A program made the translations under genes and the position numbers. Below, in pieces: positions 24,637 through 32,687 of a stretch of DNA of 64,000 bases. The notes beneath the pieces were generated by a model, which was not told where the DNA came from, did not search any database, and was given only the letters and a program-made list of their open reading frames with translations. The stretch is from Paraburkholderia caffeinitolerans (GTDB taxonomy: Bacteria; Pseudomonadota; Gammaproteobacteria; Burkholderiales; Burkholderiaceae), in the NCBI RefSeq assembly GCF_902859945.1, contig NZ_CADIKL010000020.1:1-64000 (forward strand), read 5' to 3'. Each line of letters begins with the position of its first letter. Within the stretch, counting starts at the first letter, position 1.

Positions 24637-25389
24637 CTATCCGCGCGCCTGATTCTTCGGCGGCGGCACGAAGAAGTTGCGCAGCCAGGCGGCCAGGCGC
24701 GTGAACACGTCGTCGGGTTCCTCGACGAAAATTTCCGGCTTCAAAAGACGTAGATATTCCATGATCTGCTGCGCCTCCTGTTTCTGGAACGTGCCGTGCG
24801 CGATGGCCAGACGCAGCAGGCCGCGCAGCTCGCCCAGACGCTCGCGCGCGAGGCTGCCGCTCGCCTGCTCGCAGCCGATCTTCGCTTCGTAGACGCGCTG
24901 GCGCACCGACTCCGCGAGCCGCCACGCAGGCGTCTGCATCGACTCTTCGAGCATCTGGATATCCTGCACGCCGGACTGGATCTGCGCGGCGAGCGGGTCG
25001 ATCAGCGCCTCCCCGGCATCCGCCTCGCTGACGATCGCGGCAGCCCACTCGCGGCATTGCTTCGCGCGCTCGTCGGGCGTCCATTCGGGCCGCGACGCAA
25101 AGCCAAAGCCGAATTCGCCCGCCTGGCGCAGCAGGATCGACACGACCTCGGGGAACTCCTTGTCGAGCGTGCGCTTGGCCCAGGCGTACTGCCCGCCCTG
25201 CAAAAGCCGCTGCACGGCCTGCTCGGTGAGCGGCGTCATGTTGTCGAGCAGCTTCGCGCGCAGGAAGTCCTCGAACGACGGCGTGAGGAACTGCGGGTCG
25301 AGCTTGAGCGAGACGCGCAGGAACGCATCGAAATCCTTGCGCAGCGACGCAAGCGTTTCGTCCTTGAGAGTGAGAGTGATATGCCCCAT
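24637..25389 (-). CDS. Conserved hypothetical protein, about 250 residues
   Basis: Begins MGHITLTLKDETLASLRKDF and is largely helical and charged: FEDFLRAKLLDNM, EQAVQRLLQGGQYAWAKRTL, RLGELRGLLRLAIAHG. There is no signal peptide, membrane segment or known catalytic motif. The last 30 residues (FTRLAAWLRNFFVPPPKNQ) are amphipathic and might touch a membrane. The start is the first ATG after a gap; upstream frames belong to the azlCD genes in another phase. It converges with the helicase gene 24 bp away. I do not recognise a family. Confidence 0.7.
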   Translation of the reverse strand: MGHITLTLKDETLASLRKDFDAFLRVSLKLDPQFLTPSFEDFLRAKLLDNMTPLTEQAVQRLLQGGQYAWAKRTLDKEFPEVVSILLRQAGEFGFGFASRPEWTPDERAKQCREWAAAIVSEADAGEALIDPLAAQIQSGVQDIQMLEESMQTPAWRLAESVRQRVYEAKIGCEQASGSLARERLGELRGLLRLAIAHGTFQKQEAQQIMEYLRLLKPEIFVEEPDDVFTRLAAWLRNFFVPPPKNQARG

Positions 25390-25514
25390 TGTGGTTGCCC
25401 CGTGTATTCCTCGCGGTGCCTGTCTGTCGCGCCAATGCAGGCCTCGACGGTTTATCGGCGCAGCGGGGCGAAACTTGAGGCGGGGCAGACAGGACCGGAC
25501 GGGAGCCAGCAGCC

Positions 25515-25838
25515 TCAGCGCAGCACCACCCCCTGCCAGAGGAAGAACACGCCCAGCCCCACCGCTATGGTGAGGAGCGGCCGTTTGGTGAGCGCGCTCA
25601 CGGCGATGGCCGCGAGCGCGCCGACGAGCTGCGGATTGCGCCACGTGAGCTCGGCGTGCTGGCCGTGCGGCGACACGGCCATCGGCACGATGATCGCGGT
25701 GAGCACCGTGACGGGCACGAAGCCGAGCGCGGTGCGCACGATCGGCGGGAACACCAGCCGATCGCCCAGCACGAAGACGGCGGTGCGCACTGCCACGGTT
25801 ATGAAGGCCATGCCGAGAATCAGGACGACGTAGTTCAT
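25515..25838 (-). CDS. azlD: AzlD-family branched-chain amino acid exporter subunit
   Basis: A 107-residue protein with four hydrophobic helices and the short conserved blocks RTAVFVLGDRLVFPP, ALGFVPVTVLTAIIVP and ALTKRPLLTIAVGLGVF. It partners AzlC to export branched-chain amino acids or analogues across the inner membrane. Its ATG overlaps the stop of azlC (ATGA at 25835-25838), so the two subunits are translationally coupled. Confidence 0.9.
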   Translation of the reverse strand: MNYVVLILGMAFITVAVRTAVFVLGDRLVFPPIVRTALGFVPVTVLTAIIVPMAVSPHGQHAELTWRNPQLVGALAAIAVSALTKRPLLTIAVGLGVFFLWQGVVLR

Positions 25839-26683
25839 GGGCGGCCTCCAGCGGTGTGCGCATCGTGACAGGAAAGACAGGCGGCGCTTGCCTCGCTCGT
25901 GCTCTTGCCGACCGGGCCGGCAGCCTCGGCAGCGGGGGTGGTTTGGGCGGCTGGGGTGTCCCCGGCTGCCGCGCTCGCGCGCGGCTTGCGCGGCAGCGAG
26001 AGCGCGACGCCCACGGCCACGCCCGCGAACACGGCGCCAAGCAGGCCGAGCTTGTACGGCCAGCCTTGCCAGAAGAAGGCGAGCGTGCCCGCGGTGGCGG
26101 CGGCGGCCAGATAGCGCACGGCCACGAGCTGCGGCACGACGATGGCGATGAAGGTGGCAACCATCGCGAAGTCGAGCCCGAGCGACTGCAGCCCCGGGAA
26201 GGCCGCGCCGAACAGCAGGCCCGCTGCGGTCCAGAGCTGCCAGTTCAGATACATCGAAAGGCCCGAACCGAGGAAATGCCACGGTGAGACATCGCCGGGC
26301 GCATGGCGTCGGAAGTAGGCCCAGGAGACGGCGAACACCTCATCGGTGAGCAGGCCGCCGAGCACGAGGCGCCAGCGCATCGGCAGATGCGAGACATAGG
26401 GCGCGAGCGTCGCGCTGTAGAGCACGTGACGCAGGTTCACGATGAGCGTGGTGGCCCAGATCACCGCGAAGCTCGCGTGCGCGGCGATCAGCCCGAGCGC
26501 GATGAATTGCGCGGAGCCCGCGAACACGGCGAGCGACATCAACTGGCCGTGCCAGAGCGACAGCGGGCCCGAGGTGACGAGCGTGCCGAAAATGACGCCG
26601 AAGGGCGCGGAGCCGATCATCATGGGGATCGTGTCGCGTGCGCCGGCGACGAATTCCTTGAAGCGATGGGGGTGACGGGTCAA
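25835..26683 (-). CDS. azlC: AzlC-family branched-chain amino acid permease
   Basis: A 282-residue inner-membrane protein. The family start is clear: ARDTIPMMIGSAPFGVIFGTL, then FAGSAQFIALGLIAA and NLRHVLYSATLAPYV. I choose the TTG at 26683, which gives MTRHPHRFKEFVAGARD and has GGAG 8 bp upstream; no ATG fits. After the last helix is a Pro/Ala/Thr tail of about 45 residues ending CLSCHDAHTAGGRP, which carries a CxxCH motif. Members this long usually stop after the last helix, so the tail is an addition. An AraC-type regulator lies directly upstream in the same direction. Confidence 0.9.
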   Translation of the reverse strand: MTRHPHRFKEFVAGARDTIPMMIGSAPFGVIFGTLVTSGPLSLWHGQLMSLAVFAGSAQFIALGLIAAHASFAVIWATTLIVNLRHVLYSATLAPYVSHLPMRWRLVLGGLLTDEVFAVSWAYFRRHAPGDVSPWHFLGSGLSMYLNWQLWTAAGLLFGAAFPGLQSLGLDFAMVATFIAIVVPQLVAVRYLAAAATAGTLAFFWQGWPYKLGLLGAVFAGVAVGVALSLPRKPRASAAAGDTPAAQTTPAAEAAGPVGKSTSEASAACLSCHDAHTAGGRP

Positions 26684-26796
26684 GCGAGTCTCCAGATTGG
26701 GAGGCCAGCATAGCGGGAAGCGGCGCGTGCGGCTTGTACGTTCTTGCGGCGTCGCCAGTGGTGGGGGCCGTGCGCCGTGGATCCGGCAGCGGGCAG

Positions 26797-27690
26797 CTAG
26801 TTGGCCTGCCAGCGGCCGGGCGGCACGCCGAACATGCGGCGGAAGTGCCGCGTGAAATGACTCTGGTCCGTGAAGCCGCTCGCGGCGGCGACCTCGGCAA
26901 CCGAGGCGCCCGCGCGCAATGGCCCGAGCGCGCGTTGCAGCCGCAACTGGGTGCGCCACGCATGCGGCGGCAGCCCCGTGGCCTGGGTGAACAGGCGCGT
27001 CGCATGAAATGGCGAGAGGCCGACCGCCTGCGCGAGATCGGCCACGCGCAGCGGCTCGGTGAGATCGGCGGCCAGCAGCGCTTTCATGATTTCGACGCGC
27101 GGCTCGTTCGCGGTGGATTCGAGCCGGGCTTCGCGCGTGCGCGCGTGGCGGGTCAGGAGCGTGGAAAGCGCGTCGAGCAATGCGCCTTCCACGGCGAGGA
27201 GGTCGGGCTGCGGCGCGTCCAGTGCATGGGATGCATTGGGCACCAGCGCGAACTCAGTACGGCGACGGTCCGCATCCGCCTCCAGCAACTGGTGTGCGCG
27301 AGAGAGCCGGCGCGCGAGATCGGCGTCGCGGATCACCTCGGCGTCGAACCACGGTAGCGGCTGCGCGCGGCCCGCAATTTCGCCCGCGAGCGTGTGCAGA
27401 TAATCGACCGGCACGTACATGACGCGATAACGCCAGCCTTCGTCCACGGCGCGCGAGCCCGTGTGGACCTCGCCCGGATTGATGACCGGCACGCTGCCCG
27501 CTTCCGCGACGTGCTGCGCGCCGCGGTAGTGGTAGCACTCGGCGCCGTCCTCGATCACGGGGATCGTGTAGGCCTCGTGCCAGTGCGGCGTGAAGGTGTG
27601 ATCGTGATATTCGGCCGTGAGCAGATCCGCGCCGGGCAAAAGCGGCGTGCGCCAATAACGGGCGGAATCGCGAAAACGGGAGAGGGTCAT
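26797..27690 (-). CDS. AraC-family regulator with cupin sensor domain
   Basis: A 297-residue regulator. The N-terminal cupin domain (about 20-130) has the pattern DHTFTPHWHEAYTIPVIEDG and GSVPVINPGEVHTG. The C-terminal ~100 residues contain two helix-turn-helices (LRVADLAQAVGLSPFHATRLF and VAEVAAASGFTDQSHFTRHFRRMFG). Placed just upstream of azlC-azlD in the same direction with a gap of about 110 bp, it most likely controls that exporter in response to an amino acid or analogue. Confidence 0.9.
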   Translation of the reverse strand: MTLSRFRDSARYWRTPLLPGADLLTAEYHDHTFTPHWHEAYTIPVIEDGAECYHYRGAQHVAEAGSVPVINPGEVHTGSRAVDEGWRYRVMYVPVDYLHTLAGEIAGRAQPLPWFDAEVIRDADLARRLSRAHQLLEADADRRRTEFALVPNASHALDAPQPDLLAVEGALLDALSTLLTRHARTREARLESTANEPRVEIMKALLAADLTEPLRVADLAQAVGLSPFHATRLFTQATGLPPHAWRTQLRLQRALGPLRAGASVAEVAAASGFTDQSHFTRHFRRMFGVPPGRWQAN

Positions 27691-27717
27691 GGAAAGGGTC
27701 CGGCCAGCACCCCTAGT

Positions 27718-28209
27718 TTAGCGCACGGGAATCGTCGTGCCCGCGGGCATCGGCACCGCGGTGACGCTGTTCTTCGCACTGCCGCTCACCACGCGGTCGC
27801 TGTACGTCAGGTAGACAAGCGCGTTGCGCTTCGTATCGACCACGCGGACCACGTGCAGCGTCTTGAAGACCAGCGACATGCGCTCGCTGAAGACATCGGC
27901 CTGTTGCTTGAGCGGGGCGGCGAAACTGATCGGGCCGACCTGGCGGCAGGCGATCGACGCTTCGGTCGGGTCTTCCGCGATGCCGAGCGTGCCTTTCACG
28001 CCGCCGGTGCGCGCGCGGGAGACGTAGCACGTGACGCCGCTCACGGCGGGATCGTCGTAGGCCTCGACGACCACCTTGTCGGAGCCGGTCATGCGGAAAT
28101 TAGTGTTCACGCTGCCGATCTGCTCGGCGTGGGCGGCGCCCAGCGCGAGCGCGCCGGCGCAGAAGGCGAGCGCCGGACGCAGTCGGGCGGCGAAGCGAGT
28201 CGATTTCAT
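27718..28209 (-). CDS. creA: CreA-family periplasmic protein
   Basis: A 163-residue protein with a signal peptide (ALGAAHA-E at about 28). The mature domain follows the CreA pattern: IGSVNTNFRMTGSDKVVVEAYDDPAVSGVTCYVSRARTGG is the region 31-70, then CRQVGPI and KTLHVVRVVD. CreA in E. coli is a periplasmic protein of unknown biochemical role; the creBCD genes are absent here. Two Cys residues (in VTCYVS and ACRQVG) could form a disulfide. Confidence 0.92.
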   Translation of the reverse strand: MKSTRFAARLRPALAFCAGALALGAAHAEQIGSVNTNFRMTGSDKVVVEAYDDPAVSGVTCYVSRARTGGVKGTLGIAEDPTEASIACRQVGPISFAAPLKQQADVFSERMSLVFKTLHVVRVVDTKRNALVYLTYSDRVVSGSAKNSVTAVPMPAGTTIPVR

Positions 28210-28294
28210 GCGGAGTTCCGAAAATGGCGAAGCGACATTATCGGGCAGGGCGGGGAGGAGGTGATCCTGGTCGCTTCGTAGGGCTACTGCGCAA

Positions 28295-28330
28295 AAGAAA
28301 AAAGCCGTTGCGCAAGATACGCAACGGCTT
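28295..28330 (-). terminator. Terminator after the second tRNA-Asn
   Basis: Arms AAGCCGTTGCG (28302-28312) and CGCAACGGCTT (28320-28330) pair over 11 bp with a 7-nt loop. On the minus strand they run into a T-rich tract. It follows the tRNA at 28339. Confidence 0.85.
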
Positions 28331-28338
28331 CGATATTT

Positions 28339-28414
28339 TGGCTCCCCGACCTGGGCTCGAACCAGGGACCTACGGATTAACAGTCCGGCGCTCTACCGAC
28401 TGAGCTATCGGGGA
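28339..28414 (-). tRNA. tRNA-Asn (GUU), copy 2
   Basis: A 76-nt gene with 5' TCCCCGA pairing 3' TCGGGGA, discriminator G and encoded CCA. Anticodon GTT sits in CTGTTAATCC, the D-loop contains AGCTCAGTCGGTAGAGC and the T-loop GGTTCGAGCCC. It is identical to the copy at 28484. It lies downstream of that copy on the same strand with its own terminator after it. Confidence 0.97.
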
Positions 28415-28447
28415 ACAGCAGTACAACTACAACCTTTTACTTCATGA

Positions 28448-28475
28448 AAAAGCCCGTTCTGGTTAACGGGCTTTT
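28448..28475 (-). terminator. Bidirectional terminator between the two tRNA-Asn genes
   Basis: Arms AAAAGCCCGTT (28448-28458) and AACGGGCTTTT (28465-28475) are perfect over 11 bp with a 6-nt loop. A and T tracts flank both sides. It would end the first tRNA transcript, at least in part. Confidence 0.75.
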
Positions 28476-28483
28476 GTAAATCT

Positions 28484-28559
28484 TGGCTCCCCGACCTGGG
28501 CTCGAACCAGGGACCTACGGATTAACAGTCCGGCGCTCTACCGACTGAGCTATCGGGGA
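28484..28559 (-). tRNA. tRNA-Asn (GUU), copy 1
   Basis: A 76-nt gene identical in sequence to the copy at 28339, including the encoded CCA. It is the first transcribed of the pair, with a strong promoter right upstream (28581-28609). Confidence 0.97.
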
Positions 28560-28580
28560 TCAACAAAAGCAGAGAACGAG

Positions 28581-28609
28581 ATTCTATGGGGTCTGGCGCA
28601 ACCTGTCAA
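28581..28609 (-). promoter_or_regulatory. Sigma-70 promoter of the tRNA-Asn genes
   Basis: On the minus strand TTGACA (28604-28609), a 17-bp spacer and TAGAAT (28581-28586) form a near-consensus promoter. The start falls near 28574, about 15 nt before the mature tRNA. Confidence 0.85.
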
Positions 28610-28694
28610 TACCTTGTCGTCATCTTATTATTCATTCCTGCAAAAAAGATGGCAGGAATTCAGGATGACGACACCCCAGGGGCAGAACGTGTGC

Positions 28695-29018
28695 TTAGCG
28701 CGCGAGCAGCGCGAGCTTGTCCTTCACGTCCTTGAATTCGTCGGCTTCCGGCAGCGGCGCCTTGGTCTTGGTGATGCTCGGCCAGCCCTTTGCCAGTTCG
28801 GCGTTCAGCTCGGTGAAGTGCTGCTGGTCGCCAGGCACATCTTCTTCGGCGTAAATGGCGTTCACCGGGCACTCGGCAACGCACACGGCGCAGTCGATGC
28901 ACTCGTCCGGGTCGATCGCGAGGAAGTTGGGACCTTCGCGAAAGCAGTCCACCGGGCACACATCGACGCAGTCGGTATAGCGGCACTTGATGCAGCTTTC
29001 GGTCACAACGTGGGTCAT
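28695..29018 (-). CDS. fdxA: Ferredoxin, 7Fe-8S type
   Basis: A 107-residue electron carrier. Cysteines are CIKCRYTDCVDVCPVDC in the first cluster region and CIDCAVCVAECPV in the second, the FdxA pattern holding one [3Fe-4S] and one [4Fe-4S] cluster. The C-terminal helix (KDVKDKLALLAR) matches the family. AGGAG lies ahead of the ATG. It stands alone beside the tRNA genes. Confidence 0.95.
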   Translation of the reverse strand: MTHVVTESCIKCRYTDCVDVCPVDCFREGPNFLAIDPDECIDCAVCVAECPVNAIYAEEDVPGDQQHFTELNAELAKGWPSITKTKAPLPEADEFKDVKDKLALLAR

Positions 29019-29298
29019 TCAGGCAGCTCCTGCATGCTTTGTATCGGGGGTGGGCGCGCGATTGGCCGTGCGCCAAAACCAATATTGTAACTGATGCCGA
29101 TTTCTCTCAGCCAGACGTCCGCAGCGGTTCTTAGATCGTTTCGTGATTAGTTTATGCGCCACGTTGGGTAAGCGCGATCAAGATCCGCGCAAGGGAGCGC
29201 ATGCGACATGAGGGGCCGGCGGCGTGGCACGGACGCATTCGGGTAACATGCAGGCATCTTCGGCGCATGCCGATTGCGGCGCAGCCGCCTCGCTCATC

Positions 29299-30501
29299 AT
29301 GATCATTACTTCGCTGCTCGATACCGACCTGTACAAATTCACGATGATGCAGGTGGTGCTGCATCATTTCCCCGCGGCCAATGTGGAATATCGCTTCCGC
29401 TGCCGTACGCCCAACGTCGATCTAGTCCCTTACGTCGACGAAATTCGCAGCGAGATCCAGAAGCTTTGCAGGCTGCGCTTTGCCGAGCCCGAACTCGAGT
29501 ATCTGCGCAAGATGCGCTTCATCAAGGGCGACTTCATCGATTTTCTCGCGCTCTTCCATCTGAACGAGAAGTACATTTCGGTCACGCCTTCACCGAAGGG
29601 CAATGGCGAAATCGACATCGAGATCAAGGGGCCATGGCTGCACACGATTCTCTTCGAGATCCCGGTGCTCGCCATCGTCAACGAGGTCTACTTCCGCAAC
29701 ACGCAGCAGCATCCGCAGTACGAGGAGGGGCGCGAGCGCTTGCGCCACAAGATCGAGCTGCTCGGCGCGAAGCCTGAGTTCGCCGACTGCAAGATCGCCG
29801 ACTACGGCACGCGCCGCCGCTTCTCGAAGCGCTGGCACGAGGAGGTGATCCTCACGCTCAAGGAAGATCTCGGCGAGCAGTTCACGGGCACGAGCAACGT
29901 CTACTACGCCATGAAGCACAACCTCACGCCGCTCGGCACCATGGCGCACGAGTATCTGCAGGCCTGCCAGGCGCTCGGCCCGCGCCTGCGCGACTCGCAG
30001 ATCTACGGCTTCGAGATGTGGGCGAAGGAGTATCGCGGCGACCTCGGCATCGCACTCTCGGATGTTTACGGTATGCAGGCCTTTCTGCGCGACTTCGACA
30101 TGTACTTCTGCAAGCTCTTCGACGGCGCGCGCCACGACTCCGGCGACCCGTTCGAGTGGGGCGAGCGTCTGCTCAAGCACTACGAGGACAACCGTTGCGA
30201 CACGCGTACGAAGACCATGATCTTTTCGGACGCGCTCGACATTCCCAAGGTGCTGCGCCTGTATGAGCGTTTTCGCGGGCGTTGCCGCCTCGCGTTCGGC
30301 GTGGGCACCAATCTCACCAACGACCTCGGCTATCAGCCGCTGCAGATCGTCATCAAGATGGTCCGCTGCAATGGCCAGCCGGTCGCCAAGCTTTCCGATT
30401 CGCCGGGCAAGAACATGTGCGACGACAAGGCTTATCTCGCCTATCTGCGTCAGGTGTTCGGCATCGAGCAGCCCACGGAAGAAGAGATCGCGGGCCAATA
30501 A
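29299..30501 (+). CDS. pncB: Nicotinate phosphoribosyltransferase
   Basis: Joins nicotinate to phosphoribosyl pyrophosphate with ATP in NAD salvage. The 400-residue length equals E. coli PncB. Family blocks are DTDLYKFTMMQVVLHHFP at the start, GTRRRFSKRWHEEVI, FTGTSNVYYAMKHNLTPLGTMAHEYLQACQALG split across 220-250, and ARHDSGDPFEWGERLLKHYE. The ATG at 29299 (MIITSLLDTD) agrees with the family start; an in-frame ATG at 29248 would add 17 residues and cannot be excluded. Confidence 0.96.
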   Translation: MIITSLLDTDLYKFTMMQVVLHHFPAANVEYRFRCRTPNVDLVPYVDEIRSEIQKLCRLRFAEPELEYLRKMRFIKGDFIDFLALFHLNEKYISVTPSPKGNGEIDIEIKGPWLHTILFEIPVLAIVNEVYFRNTQQHPQYEEGRERLRHKIELLGAKPEFADCKIADYGTRRRFSKRWHEEVILTLKEDLGEQFTGTSNVYYAMKHNLTPLGTMAHEYLQACQALGPRLRDSQIYGFEMWAKEYRGDLGIALSDVYGMQAFLRDFDMYFCKLFDGARHDSGDPFEWGERLLKHYEDNRCDTRTKTMIFSDALDIPKVLRLYERFRGRCRLAFGVGTNLTNDLGYQPLQIVIKMVRCNGQPVAKLSDSPGKNMCDDKAYLAYLRQVFGIEQPTEEEIAGQ

Positions 30502-30521
30502 GCCTCTTTGTTCGAGGTCAG

Positions 30522-30564
30522 AAGAAAAGCGACGCCCCGGTATAATCGGCGCGTCGCTTTTCTT
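30522..30564 (+). terminator. pncB terminator with an embedded -10 box
   Basis: Arms AAGAAAAGCGACGC (30522-30535) and GCGTCGCTTTTCTT (30551-30564) pair over 14 bp and end in a T-rich tract. The 15-nt loop contains a perfect TATAAT (30541-30546), which is a candidate -10 for the next gene. A and T flanks make it bidirectional. Confidence 0.8.
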
Positions 30565-30582
30565 CATCTGTCGAGGTCGCGT

Positions 30583-31257
30583 ATGGACTCCAAGGTCGAC
30601 ACCACGGCCGCCCGCCGCAGCATACTCGCGCGCATCCGCGCGGCGCAGGGCCGCGACGCGACGCCTGCCGCGCAAGAGCGCGAAGCCGTCGCCGACTACC
30701 TCGCGCGTCATCCGCAAGGGCCACGTCCGCCGCTCGAAGGCGATCTCGTCGCGCGCTTCATGGACGAGGCGAAGAAGATGGCGTCGAGCATCGACGAAGT
30801 CGAGCAGCTCGCCGATGTGCCCGCTGCCGCCGCGCGCTATCTCGCGTCGCTCGGACTCCCGACCGAGGCGGTCGCCTGGAAGGTGCTCGAGTCGTTCGAC
30901 TGGGCCGGCGCGGGATTGAGCGTCGAATTTCGCAAGCCGGAAGACCGCGATCTCGTGGGCCTGACCGGATGTTTTTGCGCGACCGCCGAAACGGGCACGC
31001 TGGTCCTGCTGTCCAGCCCGCAATCGTGGGCCTCGGGCGCGCTGCTGCCCGAGACGCACATTGCCGTCGTGCCTGCGTCGCGCATCGTGGCCGGTCACGA
31101 AGACGCTTTCGCGCTCATGCGCGCCGAACGTGGCGAGCTGCCGCGCGCGGTCAACTTCGTTTCGGGACCGTCGCGCACCGGCGATATCGAACAGACCATC
31201 GTCCTCGGCGCGCACGGGCCGTATCGCGTGCATGTCATCGTCGTGAAGGGCGCATGA
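30583..31257 (+). CDS. LutC/YkgG-family protein
   Basis: A 224-residue cytoplasmic protein. The conserved LUD-domain blocks are present: GLTGCFCATAETGTLVLLSSPQS and PETHIAVVPASRIVAGHEDAF, then the end FVSGPSRTGDIEQTIVLGAHGP. LutC proteins work with the iron-sulfur proteins LutA and LutB in lactate oxidation, but those genes are not next to it here. It overlaps the antiporter gene downstream (ATGA at 31254-31257), so the two are coupled, an unusual partnership. Confidence 0.9.
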   Translation: MDSKVDTTAARRSILARIRAAQGRDATPAAQEREAVADYLARHPQGPRPPLEGDLVARFMDEAKKMASSIDEVEQLADVPAAAARYLASLGLPTEAVAWKVLESFDWAGAGLSVEFRKPEDRDLVGLTGCFCATAETGTLVLLSSPQSWASGALLPETHIAVVPASRIVAGHEDAFALMRAERGELPRAVNFVSGPSRTGDIEQTIVLGAHGPYRVHVIVVKGA

Positions 31258-32621
31258 CGGTTGAGGCGGCCGTCGTCGACGGCGCAACGCTTTCCGCCGC
31301 GTGGGGCTTGCCGTTCGCGTGCATGCTGCTGTCGATTGCGCTCTTTCCGATGTTCGCGGCCACGTTCTGGCATCGGCATTTCGGCAAGATTTCGGCGGTC
31401 TGGGCGCTCGCGTTCCTGCTGCCGTTCGCGGCGACGCACGGTTTCGCGGCCGCCTGGCCGCTCATGCTGCACGCGCTATTCGATGAGTATGTGCCGTTCA
31501 TCGTCCTGCTCGGCGCGCTCTATACGATATCGGGCGGCATCTGCGTGTACGGCAACCTGCGCGGCTCGCCGCGCACGAATACCGCGATTCTCGCGCTCGG
31601 CACCGTGCTCGCGAGCGTGATGGGCACGACCGGCGCGGCGATGCTGCTGATCCGGCCGCTCCTGCGCGCAAACGACAACCGGCGCCACAACGTCCACGTC
31701 GTGGTGTTCTTCATCTTTCTCGCGGCCAATGCCGGCGGCTCGCTCACGCCGCTCGGCGATCCGCCGCTCTTCCTCGGTTTTCTCAACGGCGTGGGTTTCT
31801 TCTGGACTACGCAGCATCTCGCACTGCCAATGCTGTTCGTCTGCGGCGTGCTGCTTGCTGCGTTTCATGCGCTCGATTCGTGGTACTTCCATCGTTCGGG
31901 CGAGGCGCGCGCGGCGTTTCTCGACCCGACGCCGGACACGCCCGATCTGTACGTCGGCGGCAAGCTCAACTTCGTGCTGCTCGCGCTCGCGATTGCGCTC
32001 GTGCTGATGAGTGGCGTCTGGAAGCCTGACATCGGCATGGCGTTGCCGGGCGTGCACCTCGAGCTGCAGAATCTCGTGCGTGACATGGGGCTGGTTGTGC
32101 TGGCGTTCGTGTCGCTCGTGTTCGTGTCGCGCAAAGCTCGCGCCGACAACGACTTCGACTGGGCGCCCATCGCCGAAGTGGCGAAGCTGTTCGCGGGCAT
32201 CTTCGTGACGATCGCGCCGGTGATTGCGATGCTGCGCGCGGGCGAGGCGGGCGCGTTTGCTGCGCTGATCCAGTTCGTGAACGACGCGCCCGGCCAGCCC
32301 AACGACGCGCTGTACTTCTGGGCGACGGGCCTGCTCTCGTCGTTCCTCGACAATGCGCCCACCTATCTCGTGTTTTTCAATCTCGCAGGCGGCGACGCGC
32401 AGGCGCTCATGACGGGCGGTGCGAAAACGCTTGCGGCCATCTCGGCCGGCGCGGTCTGGATGGGCGCGATGACCTATATCGGCAACGCGCCGAACTTCAT
32501 GGTGAAGGCCATCGCGCAGCGGCGCGGCGTGCGCATGCCGGGCTTCTTCGGCTATCTTGGCTGGTCCTGCGTGGTATTGCTGCCGGTGTTCGCCGTCGCG
32601 ACCTGGCTCTTTTTCGTCTAA
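31254..32621 (+). CDS. NhaD-like sodium/proton antiporter
   Basis: A 455-residue inner-membrane protein with about eleven to twelve helices. The ion transporter superfamily pattern is seen in the discontinuous helix regions: ANAGGSLTPLGDPPLFLGFLNGV (about 157-180) and SSFLDNAPTYLVFFNLAGG (about 360-380), both with polar breaks in helices, and AGAVWMGAMTYIGNAPNFM. These match the NhaD/ArsB group; the sodium-proton role is the family label, and other small ions are possible. It follows lutC with a 4-bp overlap. Confidence 0.86.
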   Translation: MTVEAAVVDGATLSAAWGLPFACMLLSIALFPMFAATFWHRHFGKISAVWALAFLLPFAATHGFAAAWPLMLHALFDEYVPFIVLLGALYTISGGICVYGNLRGSPRTNTAILALGTVLASVMGTTGAAMLLIRPLLRANDNRRHNVHVVVFFIFLAANAGGSLTPLGDPPLFLGFLNGVGFFWTTQHLALPMLFVCGVLLAAFHALDSWYFHRSGEARAAFLDPTPDTPDLYVGGKLNFVLLALAIALVLMSGVWKPDIGMALPGVHLELQNLVRDMGLVVLAFVSLVFVSRKARADNDFDWAPIAEVAKLFAGIFVTIAPVIAMLRAGEAGAFAALIQFVNDAPGQPNDALYFWATGLLSSFLDNAPTYLVFFNLAGGDAQALMTGGAKTLAAISAGAVWMGAMTYIGNAPNFMVKAIAQRRGVRMPGFFGYLGWSCVVLLPVFAVATWLFFV

Positions 32622-32687
32622 CGAGCGGGTTCGGCACAGCTCGTTGAGTTGACCTTTATTTGATCTGTAGTAGTGCGGAGAGCACCC

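Noticed and set aside
28339..28559. tRNA pair as integration site of a genomic island
   Set aside because: No integrase, no partial tRNA copy and only core genes around it.
29590..31287. Long minus-strand frame opposite pncB and lutC
   Set aside because: It spans two real genes and the terminator between them; no family pattern.
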